Assembly: GCF_013466605.1 (NCBI RefSeq)
Contig: NZ_CP059162.1
Span: 6,820,001 to 6,884,000, forward strand
Length of the DNA stretch: 64,000 nt
Direction of reading: 5' to 3'
Source of the DNA: Pseudomonas chlororaphis subsp. aurantiaca
GTDB lineage: Bacteria; Pseudomonadota; Gammaproteobacteria; Pseudomonadales; Pseudomonadaceae
The notes beneath the pieces are model-generated. The model saw nothing but the letters and a program-made list of their open reading frames with translations, was not told the origin of the DNA and ran no database searches. Shown piece by piece: positions 16,615 through 27,744 of this stretch; positions within the stretch are counted from its first letter, which is position 1; every line of letters starts with the position of its first letter. Position numbers and translations under genes: made by a program.

Positions 16615-18212
16615 CAGGCATTACCCGCCACAGCCAGGGAGGACGCACCGTCGGCCTCGGTCAACGGGGTCAGGGCGAAGAAGTCCCGCAGGCGCCCCTG
16701 CACGCTGGCGAAGCTGCTGTACTCCTGCATGCGCCGGGCCGCGGCCTGGGACATCGACTGGTAGCCCGCGGGGTTTTCCTTGGCCATGCGGTAGCTGTCC
16801 TGATAGGCGGTTTTCAACGAGCCCCAGTCCGGGCGGTGGCGCACGGTGCGAAACAGGATGCGCGTGTCCTGCGGCCAGATCGCCGGCTCCTGGCTGGACT
16901 TGACGACGAAGGCCACGTCCTCGTCGATGTAATCCAGCATGGCCGTATGCAGCGGCGCGATCACCGGTTTGCCACAGGCCATGAACTCCATCAGCGGCAG
17001 GCACAGGCCTTCGCACCGCGAGGCGTTGACGTAGAAACTGGCCGCGCCGTACAGCCGGGCGAATTGCTCGTCGTCCAGATACCCGTGCATGGCCACGACC
17101 CGGCAGCTGAAGGGTGACAGCTGCGACAGCAGGGTCAGCATTTCGACGTAATAGGTCGACAGGTCGTTCTGGGTCATCTTCAACACCAGGGTGGCGTCTT
17201 CGGTATCACGCATCGCCCAGCAGAACGCGGTGATCAACTGATGCCAGTTCTTGCGGCCGTCGTCGGGGTTGAACACGCTGACATAGACCACGCCGTCGAC
17301 CTGGAACTCCACCTGCTGGTCGGTGGCCGGAAGGACGGCCTGGGGATGTTCTGGCTCAGGCGCAGGTTGCGCTGGCACAACGTGCTCCGGGCCTGGCTTG
17401 GCCATCAGCGCCCTCAGGCGCTCGGGAACCCGGTCACGCAACCCCTCGCGGTAGCATTCGCGAATGTAGTGCTTGCTGATGAACAGCGGCCGGCGCCATT
17501 CGCCGCCGACCAGCGCCCGATACCATTCGCGCAGATAGTGCTTGGCGATGAACAACCGGCGCCTGGCGGTCAGCGGCGGGGCTTCGACGATTTCGGCCTC
17601 GACTTCGACCGGAGCAGGAGGCGGCGGTGCCTCATCCAACACCGGCGCGATCAGACCGTCAGCGGAAAGCCCCAGCGTCCGGCTGTCGATGATGCAGCCC
17701 TTGATTTGCAAGGTAGTGCCGGCGTTGACCGGCACATTGGGGTATTGCCCGCGGACGCCGTCGAAGCGCTCCCACAACGGGGTAGGCAGCACCAGCACCG
17801 GGAAATGCTCACCCAGCACCCGACGCACCGCCCGGGCCGTATGGCTGGACAGGGTGATCACCCGGCCGTGGCGGCCAAGGGTGCGGCTCCAGTCCTGGTG
17901 CGGGTCGTTATCCCAGTATTCGTGGGGGATCGAATCGAACTCCCAGGCCACCACGCACAGGGTCGGGCAGTCCAGGTCGACCGGGGTTTTCTGGGGTGGG
18001 GTGAACGAAAGAAACAGGCTGTCTTCGCCCTTGAGCCGCAGCTCGTGATACAGCCGATCGACCTCGGCGGGCGCCTGCACCACGTGAACGCGCCCAAGGC
18101 TTTCCAGCACCGGGCGATAGGCCTTGAGCACGAAGTAGTAGCTGTATTCCGGACGCCCGAGGCTCTGGCTGATGGAGCCGTCGTTCACATCCGAATAAAG
18201 AATGAAATTCAT
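16614..18212 (-). CDS. Glycosyltransferase with inserted repeat linker
   Basis: This 532-residue paralogue of the preceding protein has about 100 extra residues in the middle. The donor-site pattern is N-A-S-R-C-E-G-L-C-L-P-L-M-E-F-M (about residues 393-408). The insertion (about 195-295) is Pro/Glu-rich and carries two copies of a basic-aromatic motif, L-F-I-A-K-H-Y-L-R-E-W-Y-R and L-F-I-S-K-H-Y-I-R-E-C-Y-R, possibly a membrane-associating or protein-binding segment. It is the first gene of the minus-strand unit; its promoter must lie in 18213-18644. Confidence 0.82.
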   Translation of the reverse strand: MNFILYSDVNDGSISQSLGRPEYSYYFVLKAYRPVLESLGRVHVVQAPAEVDRLYHELRLKGEDSLFLSFTPPQKTPVDLDCPTLCVVAWEFDSIPHEYWDNDPHQDWSRTLGRHGRVITLSSHTARAVRRVLGEHFPVLVLPTPLWERFDGVRGQYPNVPVNAGTTLQIKGCIIDSRTLGLSADGLIAPVLDEAPPPPAPVEVEAEIVEAPPLTARRRLFIAKHYLREWYRALVGGEWRRPLFISKHYIRECYREGLRDRVPERLRALMAKPGPEHVVPAQPAPEPEHPQAVLPATDQQVEFQVDGVVYVSVFNPDDGRKNWHQLITAFCWAMRDTEDATLVLKMTQNDLSTYYVEMLTLLSQLSPFSCRVVAMHGYLDDEQFARLYGAASFYVNASRCEGLCLPLMEFMACGKPVIAPLHTAMLDYIDEDVAFVVKSSQEPAIWPQDTRILFRTVRHRPDWGSLKTAYQDSYRMAKENPAGYQSMSQAAARRMQEYSSFASVQGRLRDFFALTPLTEADGASSLAVAGNA

Positions 18213-18644
18213 GGCATCTCACGATGAAGCCGCCATCCTGGCACCTTCACACAATGACGGTAGAGCCATGGCACCACGCCTGTGTTGTGGGCGTGCATCC
18301 ATCGTTCTCATGCCCGTCTACGTTCTTGTTCTATTGGTCAGTTTTGCATGGCTCCGAGACAGCCATCCTGATCGTTTTGGGGTCGAGACGAGGGGCATTC
18401 TAAACACATCCGTTTAAGATTCGGGAACCTCCCAACAAGATTTTTCCTATGCTGGAAAACGAGAACTTACCGGTCACGGTAGGACTTATTGAAATTGCCG
18501 CGCAATTGGCACAGATTGACCGCCAAACAACTACAACAAGCTTCGTCAATAGAAAGGCCCTGGGAAATAGCAGAGTTTTCGTATTTCTCACATGAATTAT
18601 GTGTCAAAATATTGCCGAAGCCTCCATCTTAAAGAGGCTGCTGC
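18213..18644. promoter_or_regulatory. Divergent control region of the two CPA units
   Basis: This 432-bp region without a supported gene lies between the modification operon (minus) and rmd (plus). The part from about 18400 to 18640 is clearly more AT-rich than its surroundings, as expected for promoters. AAAGAGG at 18631-18637 is the ribosome binding site of rmd. I could not assign -35/-10 boxes with confidence. Confidence 0.5.
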
Positions 18645-20524
<1,880 letters not shown>

Positions 20525-20527
20525 GGC

Positions 20528-21970
20528 ATGCTGATTCCAGTGATTCTTTCCGGCGGTGCCGGGACCCGCTTGTGGCCGGTTTCGCGCGAAGGTCATCCCA
20601 AGCCCTTCATGATCCTGCCCGACGGCCAGAGCCTGCTGGGCAAGACCTATCGCCGCGCCGCCGGGTTGCTGGCCGGCAGCGGCGACATCGTCACCGTGAC
20701 CAACCGCGACCATTTCTTTCAAAGCAAGGATCACTTCCAGGCCGCCCGGCTGGATCGGCACCTCGGGCATTTCATCCTCGAACCTTCGGGCCGCAACACC
20801 GCCCCGGCCATCGCCATCGCGGCCCTGGCCGTGCAGGCCCGGCATGGTGACCAGGCGACCCTGGTGGTGATGCCCGCCGACCATCTGATCCGCAACGAAG
20901 AAGCCTTCAAAAGCGCGGTCGCCCATGCCGCGCAACTGGCCGAAACCGGGCATCTGGTTACCTTCGGCGTCACCCCGAACACGCCGGAAACCGGCTTTGG
21001 CTATATCGAGTCCGGCGACGCTCTCGACGACCAGGGCGCCGCCAGGGTGCAGCGCTTCGTGGAAAAGCCCGACCTGAAGACCGCCCTGGGCTACCTGGAA
21101 AGCGGCCGGTTCCTGTGGAATTCCGGCCTGTTCTGTTTCACTGTCGCCACGCTGCTGGAGCAGCTGCAACAGCACGCCCCCGAGCTGCTGGAACTGGGCC
21201 GCGCCTGCCTGGCCGCGAGCACGCCGGTGGAAACCGGGCGCATCCTCCAGCATGAATTGTCGGCGGAACATTTCGCCGAGATGCCGGACATTTCCATCGA
21301 CTACGCGCTGATGGAGGTTTCGGACCAGGTCGCGGTGGTGCCCGCCCGGTTCGACTGGAGCGACATCGGTTCCTGGGGCGCGATCAGCGCCCTGGTCGAC
21401 GCCGATGCCCAGGACAACCGCGCCACCGGCGAAGCCCTGTTCATCGACAGCCACGGCAACTTCGTGCAGAGCGAGGGCCGGATGATCGCCACGGTCGGCG
21501 TCAACAACCTGATCGTGGTCGAAACCGCCGACGCCATCCTGGTGGCCCACGCCGACCGCGCCCAGGACGTGCGCCAGGTGGCCCGGCAGCTCAAGGACCG
21601 CAACCACGAGTCCTATCGCCTGCATCGCACGGTCAGTCGGCCCTGGGGCAGCTACACCGTGCTGGAGGAAGGCCCGGGCTTCAAGATCAAGAAAATCGTG
21701 GTCAAGCCGGGCGCGGCGCTGTCGCTGCAGATGCACCACCATCGCAACGAACACTGGGTGGTGGTCAAGGGCACGGCCATGGTCACCAACAACGGCGACG
21801 GCTCGCACCTGGTCAACAGCAACGAATCCACCTTCATCGCCGCCGGGCACAAGCATCGACTGGCGAACCCGGGGGTGATCGACCTGGTCATCATCGAAGT
21901 GCAGAGCGGCGAGTACCTGGGCGAGGACGACATCGTCCGCTTCGAAGACCAATACGGCAGGACGGCCTGA
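20528..21970 (+). CDS. wbpW: Mannose-1-phosphate guanylyltransferase / mannose-6-phosphate isomerase
   Basis: This bifunctional 480-residue enzyme (AlgA/WbpW/ManC type) supplies GDP-mannose to Gmd. The N-terminal pyrophosphorylase signature is GGAGTRLWPVSREGHPKPF (about residues 9-27), with FVEKPD further on. The C-terminal isomerase cupin has LSLQMHHHRNEHWVVVKG (about 398-415). AAGGAG at the end of gmd serves as ribosome binding site. The stop overlaps wzm (TGATG). Confidence 0.95.
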   Translation: MLIPVILSGGAGTRLWPVSREGHPKPFMILPDGQSLLGKTYRRAAGLLAGSGDIVTVTNRDHFFQSKDHFQAARLDRHLGHFILEPSGRNTAPAIAIAALAVQARHGDQATLVVMPADHLIRNEEAFKSAVAHAAQLAETGHLVTFGVTPNTPETGFGYIESGDALDDQGAARVQRFVEKPDLKTALGYLESGRFLWNSGLFCFTVATLLEQLQQHAPELLELGRACLAASTPVETGRILQHELSAEHFAEMPDISIDYALMEVSDQVAVVPARFDWSDIGSWGAISALVDADAQDNRATGEALFIDSHGNFVQSEGRMIATVGVNNLIVVETADAILVAHADRAQDVRQVARQLKDRNHESYRLHRTVSRPWGSYTVLEEGPGFKIKKIVVKPGAALSLQMHHHRNEHWVVVKGTAMVTNNGDGSHLVNSNESTFIAAGHKHRLANPGVIDLVIIEVQSGEYLGEDDIVRFEDQYGRTA

Positions 21971-22767
21971 TGCTGCTCAATCTGTACCGCTCGCTGCGCA
22001 GCTACCGGGGCTTCATCCTCGGCAGCGTGCAGCGCGAGTTCCAGGCGCGTTATCGCAACTCGCTGTTCGGCGCCTTGTGGACCGTGCTCAACCCGCTGTC
22101 GATGATCGTCGTCTACACGGTGATCTTTTCCCAGGTGATGCGCGCCCGCCTGCCGGGGGTGGAGGACGGCCTGGCCTACAGCGTCTACCTCTGTGCCGGG
22201 CTGCTGACCTGGGGCCTGTTTTCCGAGCTGACCCTGCGCAGCCAGAGCATGTTCCTGGAAAACGCCAACCTGCTGAAGAAGATCAGCTTCCCGCGCATCT
22301 GCCTGCCGGTGATCGTGCTGCTCAACGCCGGCATCAACTTCGCGATCATCCTCGGCCTGTTCCTCGGCTTCCTGCTGATCACCGGGCGCCTGCCGGGCCT
22401 GGCGCTGCTGGCGCTGATCCCGCTGCTGCTGTTGCAGGTGCTGTTCTGCACCGGCCTGGGGATGATCCTCGGGGTGCTGAACGTGTTCTTTCGCGATGTA
22501 GCGCAGTTCTTCGGCATCTTCCTGCAGTTCTGGTTCTGGCTGACGCCCATCGTCTACCCCATCAGCATCCTGCCCGAGTCGATCCAGCGCCTGCTGGCGC
22601 TCAACCCGCTGACCGCGCTGATGCACAGCTACCAGAACCTGTTCCTGTACGACCAGTGGCCGCAATGGAGTTCGCTGACCCCGATGCTGGTGATCAGCCT
22701 GCTGTTCTGTGGCATGGGGCTGCGGCTTTTCCGCCAGCGCGTCGGTGAAATGGTGGATGAGCTCTGA
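21970..22767 (+). CDS. wzm: CPA/O-antigen ABC exporter, permease subunit
   Basis: This is a 265-residue ABC-2 type permease with six predicted helices. The N-terminal RYRGFILGSVQREFQARYRNS and the amphipathic coupling region are typical of Wzm. Together with Wzt it exports the finished undecaprenyl-linked D-rhamnan chain across the inner membrane. It overlaps both neighbours by one base. Confidence 0.93.
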   Translation: MLLNLYRSLRSYRGFILGSVQREFQARYRNSLFGALWTVLNPLSMIVVYTVIFSQVMRARLPGVEDGLAYSVYLCAGLLTWGLFSELTLRSQSMFLENANLLKKISFPRICLPVIVLLNAGINFAIILGLFLGFLLITGRLPGLALLALIPLLLLQVLFCTGLGMILGVLNVFFRDVAQFFGIFLQFWFWLTPIVYPISILPESIQRLLALNPLTALMHSYQNLFLYDQWPQWSSLTPMLVISLLFCGMGLRLFRQRVGEMVDEL

Positions 22768-24032
22768 TGGGACATATACGCGTCAGCGGCCTGGGCAAGG
22801 CCTATAAGCAGTACCCGAACCGCTGGAGCCGGCTGTTCGAGTGGATGATTCCGTTTTCCAGGCCGCGCCATCACCTGCACTGGGTACTGCAGGGCGTCGA
22901 CTTCGAGATCGAGCCGGGCCAGGCCGTGGGCATAGTCGGGGTCAACGGCGCCGGCAAAAGCACCTTGCTGAAAATGATCACCGGCACCACCCAGCCGACC
23001 TGCGGCGAGATCCACCTGCGGGGCCGGGTGGCGGCGTTGCTGGAGCTGGGCATGGGTTTTCACCCGGACTTCACCGGGCGCCAGAACGCGGTCATGGCCG
23101 GCCAGCTGCTGGGCATGCAGGTCGAGGAAATCGAGGCCCTGATGGCGGAAATCGAAGCCTTCGCCGAAATTGGCGAGGCCATCGATCACCCGGTACGCAC
23201 CTATTCGAGCGGCATGCAGATGCGCCTGGCGTTCAGCGTGGCCACGGCCCGGCGCCCGGACATCCTGATCGTCGACGAGGCGCTGTCGGTGGGCGACGCC
23301 TACTTCCAACACAAGAGTTTCGAGCGCATTCGCAGCTTTCGTCGCGCCGGCACCACCCTGCTGATCGTTTCCCACGACCGCTCGGCGATCCAGTCGATCT
23401 GCGACACCGCGATCCTGCTCGAGCAGGGCCGCGTGGCCATGCATGGCAAGCCAGAAGAGGTGATGGACTACTACAACGCCATGCTCGCCGAACGCGAAGG
23501 CCAGACAGTGCGCCAGGAAATGCTCGCCAACGGCCAGGTGCGGACCATTTCCGGCACCGGCGAAGCCGGGATCCTCAGTGTGCACCTGCGTGACGAGCGC
23601 GAGCGCTCGATCGAAATGGCCGAAGTCGGTCAGCCGGTGGTGCTGGAAGTACAGGTCGAGGTACGCCAGGACATCGAACGGCTGGTGCTGGGCTTCATGA
23701 TCAAGGACCGTCTCGGCCAGCCCATGTATGGCATCAACACCCATCGCCTGGACCAGGCCCTGACCGACTTGAGCGCCGGCGAGAAGATCACCTTCCGTTT
23801 CGCCTTCACCATGGGCCTGGGCAAGGGCAACTACTCGGTGGCCCTGAGCCTGTCGCGGCTGGATTCGCATCTGGATCGCAACTTCGAATGGCGCGACTAC
23901 GGCCTGGTCTTCCACGTCATCAACAACCGCCAGGAAGACTTTGTCGGCTGTTCCTGGCTGCAGGCGCGGACCAGCATTGTCCGCTCACCGTCGAAGTCCA
24001 CTCAGTCAATGCCTCAGCGAGCCGCTCCATGA
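22767..24032 (+). CDS. wzt: CPA/O-antigen ABC exporter, ATPase subunit with C-terminal domain
   Basis: This 421-residue protein has an ABC ATPase domain with Walker A GVNGAGKSTLLK (about residues 57-68), signature YSSGMQMRL and Walker B ILIVDEAL. A C-terminal beta-rich domain of about 170 residues follows, the kind used by Wzt proteins to recognise the chain end. Such domains usually recognise a modified terminus, which fits the adjacent methyl/acyltransferase genes. The stop overlaps wbpX (ATGA). Confidence 0.93.
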   Translation: MGHIRVSGLGKAYKQYPNRWSRLFEWMIPFSRPRHHLHWVLQGVDFEIEPGQAVGIVGVNGAGKSTLLKMITGTTQPTCGEIHLRGRVAALLELGMGFHPDFTGRQNAVMAGQLLGMQVEEIEALMAEIEAFAEIGEAIDHPVRTYSSGMQMRLAFSVATARRPDILIVDEALSVGDAYFQHKSFERIRSFRRAGTTLLIVSHDRSAIQSICDTAILLEQGRVAMHGKPEEVMDYYNAMLAEREGQTVRQEMLANGQVRTISGTGEAGILSVHLRDERERSIEMAEVGQPVVLEVQVEVRQDIERLVLGFMIKDRLGQPMYGINTHRLDQALTDLSAGEKITFRFAFTMGLGKGNYSVALSLSRLDSHLDRNFEWRDYGLVFHVINNRQEDFVGCSWLQARTSIVRSPSKSTQSMPQRAAP

Positions 24033-25402
24033 CCCGACTGTTGATTGAATGCACCTATGTGTTCGAACACCCCGAGACCAACTCGGGCATCCAGCGTGTG
24101 GTGCGCAACGTTATCCGTGAACTGCCCGCGGCCGATGCCTCGGTCGAATGCATTCCGGTGGTCATGCTCAAGGGCCAGCTCTTGCGGGTATTGAGCCTGA
24201 AGCCGTTGAAACCCGAGCGCTGGAACCTGATGGGGCTGCGGGTGCGCCTGGAACAGATGGCCAACGTCTTCTGGCTGCGTCACCGCACCCTGGAGCGACG
24301 CAAACCCTTCGATTCCTACCTTGCGCGCCGCTTGCTCTATGTGGCGTGCCGCTTGACCGCGCTGGTCTGCTTCAGCATTCCGTTGCGGCTGTGCAACCGG
24401 TTCCTCAACACCCGGGAAATCCCCCAGCGCTGCGTACCGCTGCAACATCAACCGGGCGATCAACTGGTGTTGCTGGACTCGTCGTGGCACGCCGACTTTT
24501 TCCCCTTGGCCGAACAGCTCAAGCGCGATGGCGTGGGCATCGTCTCGGTGATCTATGACCTGATCCCCCTGACTCATCCGCAATTCTGCGACGCCGGGCT
24601 GGTCCGGGTGTTCAACCACTGGTTCGACTGGATAGCGCGCACCGCCGACGGCTACGTGGCAATCTCCGCGACCATCCGTGACCAGGTGCACGCGGAAATG
24701 CTCCGCCGGGTTGGCCGCGAACAGGTCGCACAGCGCTGGTTCGACTATTTCCACCTGGGTTCGGAACTGGACCAGTGCAGCGAAAACGCTCGGATCAACC
24801 CGGACCTGACGCAGCTGTTCAAGAATCGGGCGCCGGTGTTCCTGATGGTCAGCACCATCGAGCCACGCAAAAACCACGGGTTCCTGACCGACGCCTTCGA
24901 GCGTGTCTGGGCCAGCGGGTCCCAGGCCCGCCTGTGCATCGCCGGGCGCATCGGCTGGAAGTGCGAAGCGCTGATCGAGCGGATTCGCCGGCACCCGGAG
25001 TTGAACCGGCGCCTGTTCATGTTCAACTCCCTGGACGACAACAGCCTGGAGTACGCCTATTCCAAGGCGACGGCGCTGGTGTTCCCCTCCTATGTCGAAG
25101 GGTTCGGCCTGCCCCTGGTGGAGGCCATGCAGCGCGGCTTGCCCGCCATGGGCAGCGATATCCCGGTATTTCGCGAGATCGGCGGCGAGTTCATGGCCTA
25201 TTTCGACCTGAACAATCCGCAGAGCCTGGCCGACCTGGTCATCCAGCAGGAAACCAGCGGCGTGTTTCCCGCGGCCCGCCATGTCGATGACTGGCGCTGG
25301 CTGGGTTGGCGAGAAGCCAGTACCCAACTGGTCGAACGCATTGTGTTCCACAGGAACCACGCCCCCTCGGTCATGGAGACGCACGATGCGGATAGCCCTT
25401 AA
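24029..25402 (+). CDS. wbpX: Glycosyltransferase WbpX (D-rhamnosyltransferase)
   Basis: This 457-residue GT4-type transferase has the donor-site motif P-S-Y-V-E-G-F-G-L-P-L-V-E-A-M (E-x7-E, about residues 352-368). The start overlaps the wzt stop (ATGA); the upstream open frame is inside wzt. By synteny with PA5449 it adds one of the D-rhamnose residues of the repeating trisaccharide (recalled). Confidence 0.9.
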   Translation: MTRLLIECTYVFEHPETNSGIQRVVRNVIRELPAADASVECIPVVMLKGQLLRVLSLKPLKPERWNLMGLRVRLEQMANVFWLRHRTLERRKPFDSYLARRLLYVACRLTALVCFSIPLRLCNRFLNTREIPQRCVPLQHQPGDQLVLLDSSWHADFFPLAEQLKRDGVGIVSVIYDLIPLTHPQFCDAGLVRVFNHWFDWIARTADGYVAISATIRDQVHAEMLRRVGREQVAQRWFDYFHLGSELDQCSENARINPDLTQLFKNRAPVFLMVSTIEPRKNHGFLTDAFERVWASGSQARLCIAGRIGWKCEALIERIRRHPELNRRLFMFNSLDDNSLEYAYSKATALVFPSYVEGFGLPLVEAMQRGLPAMGSDIPVFREIGGEFMAYFDLNNPQSLADLVIQQETSGVFPAARHVDDWRWLGWREASTQLVERIVFHRNHAPSVMETHDADSP

Positions 25403-26516
25403 CGCGCGCATTCTCCAGTCGCCCCGCACCGGTATCGGCCATTACGTAGCGGAACTGGCCTCGGCCCTGGTCACCGAACAGGGGCTCGAGCTGTCGCTGT
25501 TCCATGGCTGGGGCTGGAGCCCCGAACTGCCGGTGGCGGCCATGCCGGGTTACTCCCGATTGGCCCCCTGGCTGCGACAGGTCCCCGGGGCCTACCAGGC
25601 CCGGCGCTGGCTGGAACAGCGACGTTTCGACCAGGGGCCGCACGAAGCGATCGACCTCTACCATGAACCCAGCCTGTGGCCACTAGAGTTCGAAGGCCCG
25701 ACCGTGATGACCCTGCATGACCTGACTCACCTGCATTACCCCTCGACCCAGCCGCCGGCCCGCTTGAAGGAAATCGAGCGGCGCCTTGGCGCAGGCGTGG
25801 AACAGGCGCGGCTGATCCTGACAGACTCGCAGTTCATCGCCGATGAAGCCCAGGATTATTTCGGCCTGCCGCGCGATCGTTTTGTCGTGGCGCCACTGGG
25901 CGTCGCCCCGCGCTTCCACCCACGTGAGCACGCCGAGCTGGAACACAACCTCGCAATCCATGGCCTGCAGCCTCAAGGCTACTTCCTGTGCGTCGGCACG
26001 CTGGAACCACGCAAGAACCTGTCCCAGGCCTTGCAGGCCCACGAACGGCTGCCGCCAGCGCTGCGCCAACGTTATCCGTTGCTGATCGTCGGCATGGCGG
26101 GTTGGGAGCAAGGCCAATTCAGCGACACCCTGCAAAAGGCCCTGGCCAGCGGCCATGTGCGCCTGCTGGGCTACCTGCCGGACGAACAGGTAGCGCACCT
26201 GGTGGCCGGAGCCAGGGCGCTGATCTTTCCATCGCTGTACGAAGGCTTCGGTCTTCCGGTCCTGGAAGCCATGGCCAGTGGCACGCCGGTGGTAGTGACG
26301 CGGCGTTCGGCCATGCCGGAAGTCGCGGGGTTGGCCGGCAATTATGTCGAGCCTGGCGATGTGCATGGTTTGAACAGCACTATGCTTCGCTTGATCGACG
26401 ACGAGCCCCATTGGCAGGCATGCCGCGAAGCGGGTTTGCAACAAGCCGGGCGGTTTTCCTGGAGGCACTGCGCGCAGATCACCGCGCGCACCTACCGTCA
26501 GGCTATAGGAGGCTGA
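25386..26516 (+). CDS. wbpY: Glycosyltransferase WbpY (D-rhamnosyltransferase)
   Basis: This 376-residue GT4-type transferase has TGIGHYVAEL near the N-terminus and the donor motif P-S-L-Y-E-G-F-G-L-P-V-L-E-A-M. The ATG at 25386 has GGAG about 7 nt upstream and lies 17 nt inside wbpX. By synteny it is WbpY, one of three rhamnosyltransferases building the CPA repeat (recalled). Confidence 0.92.
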   Translation: MRIALNARILQSPRTGIGHYVAELASALVTEQGLELSLFHGWGWSPELPVAAMPGYSRLAPWLRQVPGAYQARRWLEQRRFDQGPHEAIDLYHEPSLWPLEFEGPTVMTLHDLTHLHYPSTQPPARLKEIERRLGAGVEQARLILTDSQFIADEAQDYFGLPRDRFVVAPLGVAPRFHPREHAELEHNLAIHGLQPQGYFLCVGTLEPRKNLSQALQAHERLPPALRQRYPLLIVGMAGWEQGQFSDTLQKALASGHVRLLGYLPDEQVAHLVAGARALIFPSLYEGFGLPVLEAMASGTPVVVTRRSAMPEVAGLAGNYVEPGDVHGLNSTMLRLIDDEPHWQACREAGLQQAGRFSWRHCAQITARTYRQAIGG

Positions 26517-27647
26517 ATGCGTGTCTTACATTTCTTCAAAACCTATTTGCCTGACTCGGTCGGCGGTATCGAACAGGTCATCTTCCAACTCTGCGAAAGC
26601 GGCGCCCGACAGGGTATCGAAGGCCAGGTCCTGACCCTCAGCGCCGACCCGCACCCCGCGATACTCAAGCTCGGTCAGCATGAGGTGCACCGGGCCAGGC
26701 TCGACATACAGTTCGCCTCCACCGGTTTCTCCTACAGCGTGTTCAAGCAGTTCCGCGAAATGGCCGCCGAAGCCGACGTGGTCAACTACCACTTCCCCTG
26801 GCCGTTCATGGACCTGGTGCATTTCATGAGTGGTATGAACAAGCCCTGCGTGGCTACCTACCACTCCGACATCATCCGCCAGCGCCACTTGCTCAAGCTG
26901 TACCGGCCGTTGATGAATCGCTTCCTGGGCAGTGTCGACCGGATCGTCGCCGCGTCGCCGAACTACCTGCACACCAGCGATGTGCTGCAGCAATTCCCGG
27001 ACAAGGCCCGGGTCATCCCCTACGGCCTGGACAAGGCCGGTTATCCACAGCCCGATAGCGAACGCATGGCCCAGTGGCGCCAGCGCCTGGGCGAGCGTTT
27101 TTTCCTGTTCGTCGGGGTGATGCGTTACTACAAGGGCCTGCACATCCTGCTCGATGCCCTCAAGGACGTGGACTACCCGGTGGTGATCGTCGGCGCCGGC
27201 CCGCTCGAGGCCGAACTGCATGCCCAGGCCGCGGCCCTGGGCCTGCGCAACCTGCATTTCCTCGGCCGGCTGGGGGATGAAGACAAGGTGGCCTTGCTGC
27301 AACTGAGCTACGCCATCGTCTTCCCCTCGCACCTGCGCTCCGAGGCGTTCGGCATCTCGTTGCTCGAAGGCGCGATGTACGGCAAACCGATGATCTCCAG
27401 CGAGATCGGGACCGGCACCAGCTACATCAATATCCATGGCGAAACCGGCCTGGTGGTGCCGCCCAGCGATCCCCTGGCCTTCCGCGCCGCCATGCGCCAG
27501 CTCTGGGACAACCCGGAACAGGCCGCGCAAATGGGCCTCAAGGCCGAAGCCCGTTACCGGCAGCTGTTCACCGCCGACGAGATGGGCCGCAGATGGAGCG
27601 AGCTGTACCAGGAGCTGCTGGAGGAAAAAGCCCTGTCCTACGCCTGA
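26517..27647 (+). CDS. wbpZ: Glycosyltransferase WbpZ (D-rhamnosyltransferase)
   Basis: This 376-residue GT4-type transferase has the N-terminal glycine-rich YLPDSVGGIEQVIF and the donor motif S-E-A-F-G-I-S-L-L-E-G-A-M. The ATG directly follows the wbpY stop, and AGGAGG lies just upstream. WbpZ is thought to add the first rhamnose (recalled). It is the last gene of the CPA operon; a REP hairpin follows. Confidence 0.92.
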   Translation: MRVLHFFKTYLPDSVGGIEQVIFQLCESGARQGIEGQVLTLSADPHPAILKLGQHEVHRARLDIQFASTGFSYSVFKQFREMAAEADVVNYHFPWPFMDLVHFMSGMNKPCVATYHSDIIRQRHLLKLYRPLMNRFLGSVDRIVAASPNYLHTSDVLQQFPDKARVIPYGLDKAGYPQPDSERMAQWRQRLGERFFLFVGVMRYYKGLHILLDALKDVDYPVVIVGAGPLEAELHAQAAALGLRNLHFLGRLGDEDKVALLQLSYAIVFPSHLRSEAFGISLLEGAMYGKPMISSEIGTGTSYINIHGETGLVVPPSDPLAFRAAMRQLWDNPEQAAQMGLKAEARYRQLFTADEMGRRWSELYQELLEEKALSYA

Positions 27648-27664
27648 TCCGCCAGACGCCAATC

Positions 27665-27744
27665 TGTAGAGCGAAGCTTGCTCGCGATGCAGACGCCGCA
27701 CTGGGTCAGGTACGGCCCTTTCGCGGGCAAGCCTCGCTCCTACG
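27665..27744. repeat. REP element pair
   Basis: TGTAGAGCGAAGCTTGCTCG at the left and an inverse copy ending GCCTCGCTCCTACG at the right. It is the same family as 9295-9383 but more diverged. It lies between convergent wbpZ and the PNPOx-like gene and may serve as transcript end for both. Confidence 0.85.

Noticed and set aside
18500..18525. Sigma-54 promoter (TTGGCAC ...) before rmd
   Set aside because: GG and GC elements are 12 bp apart instead of 10.
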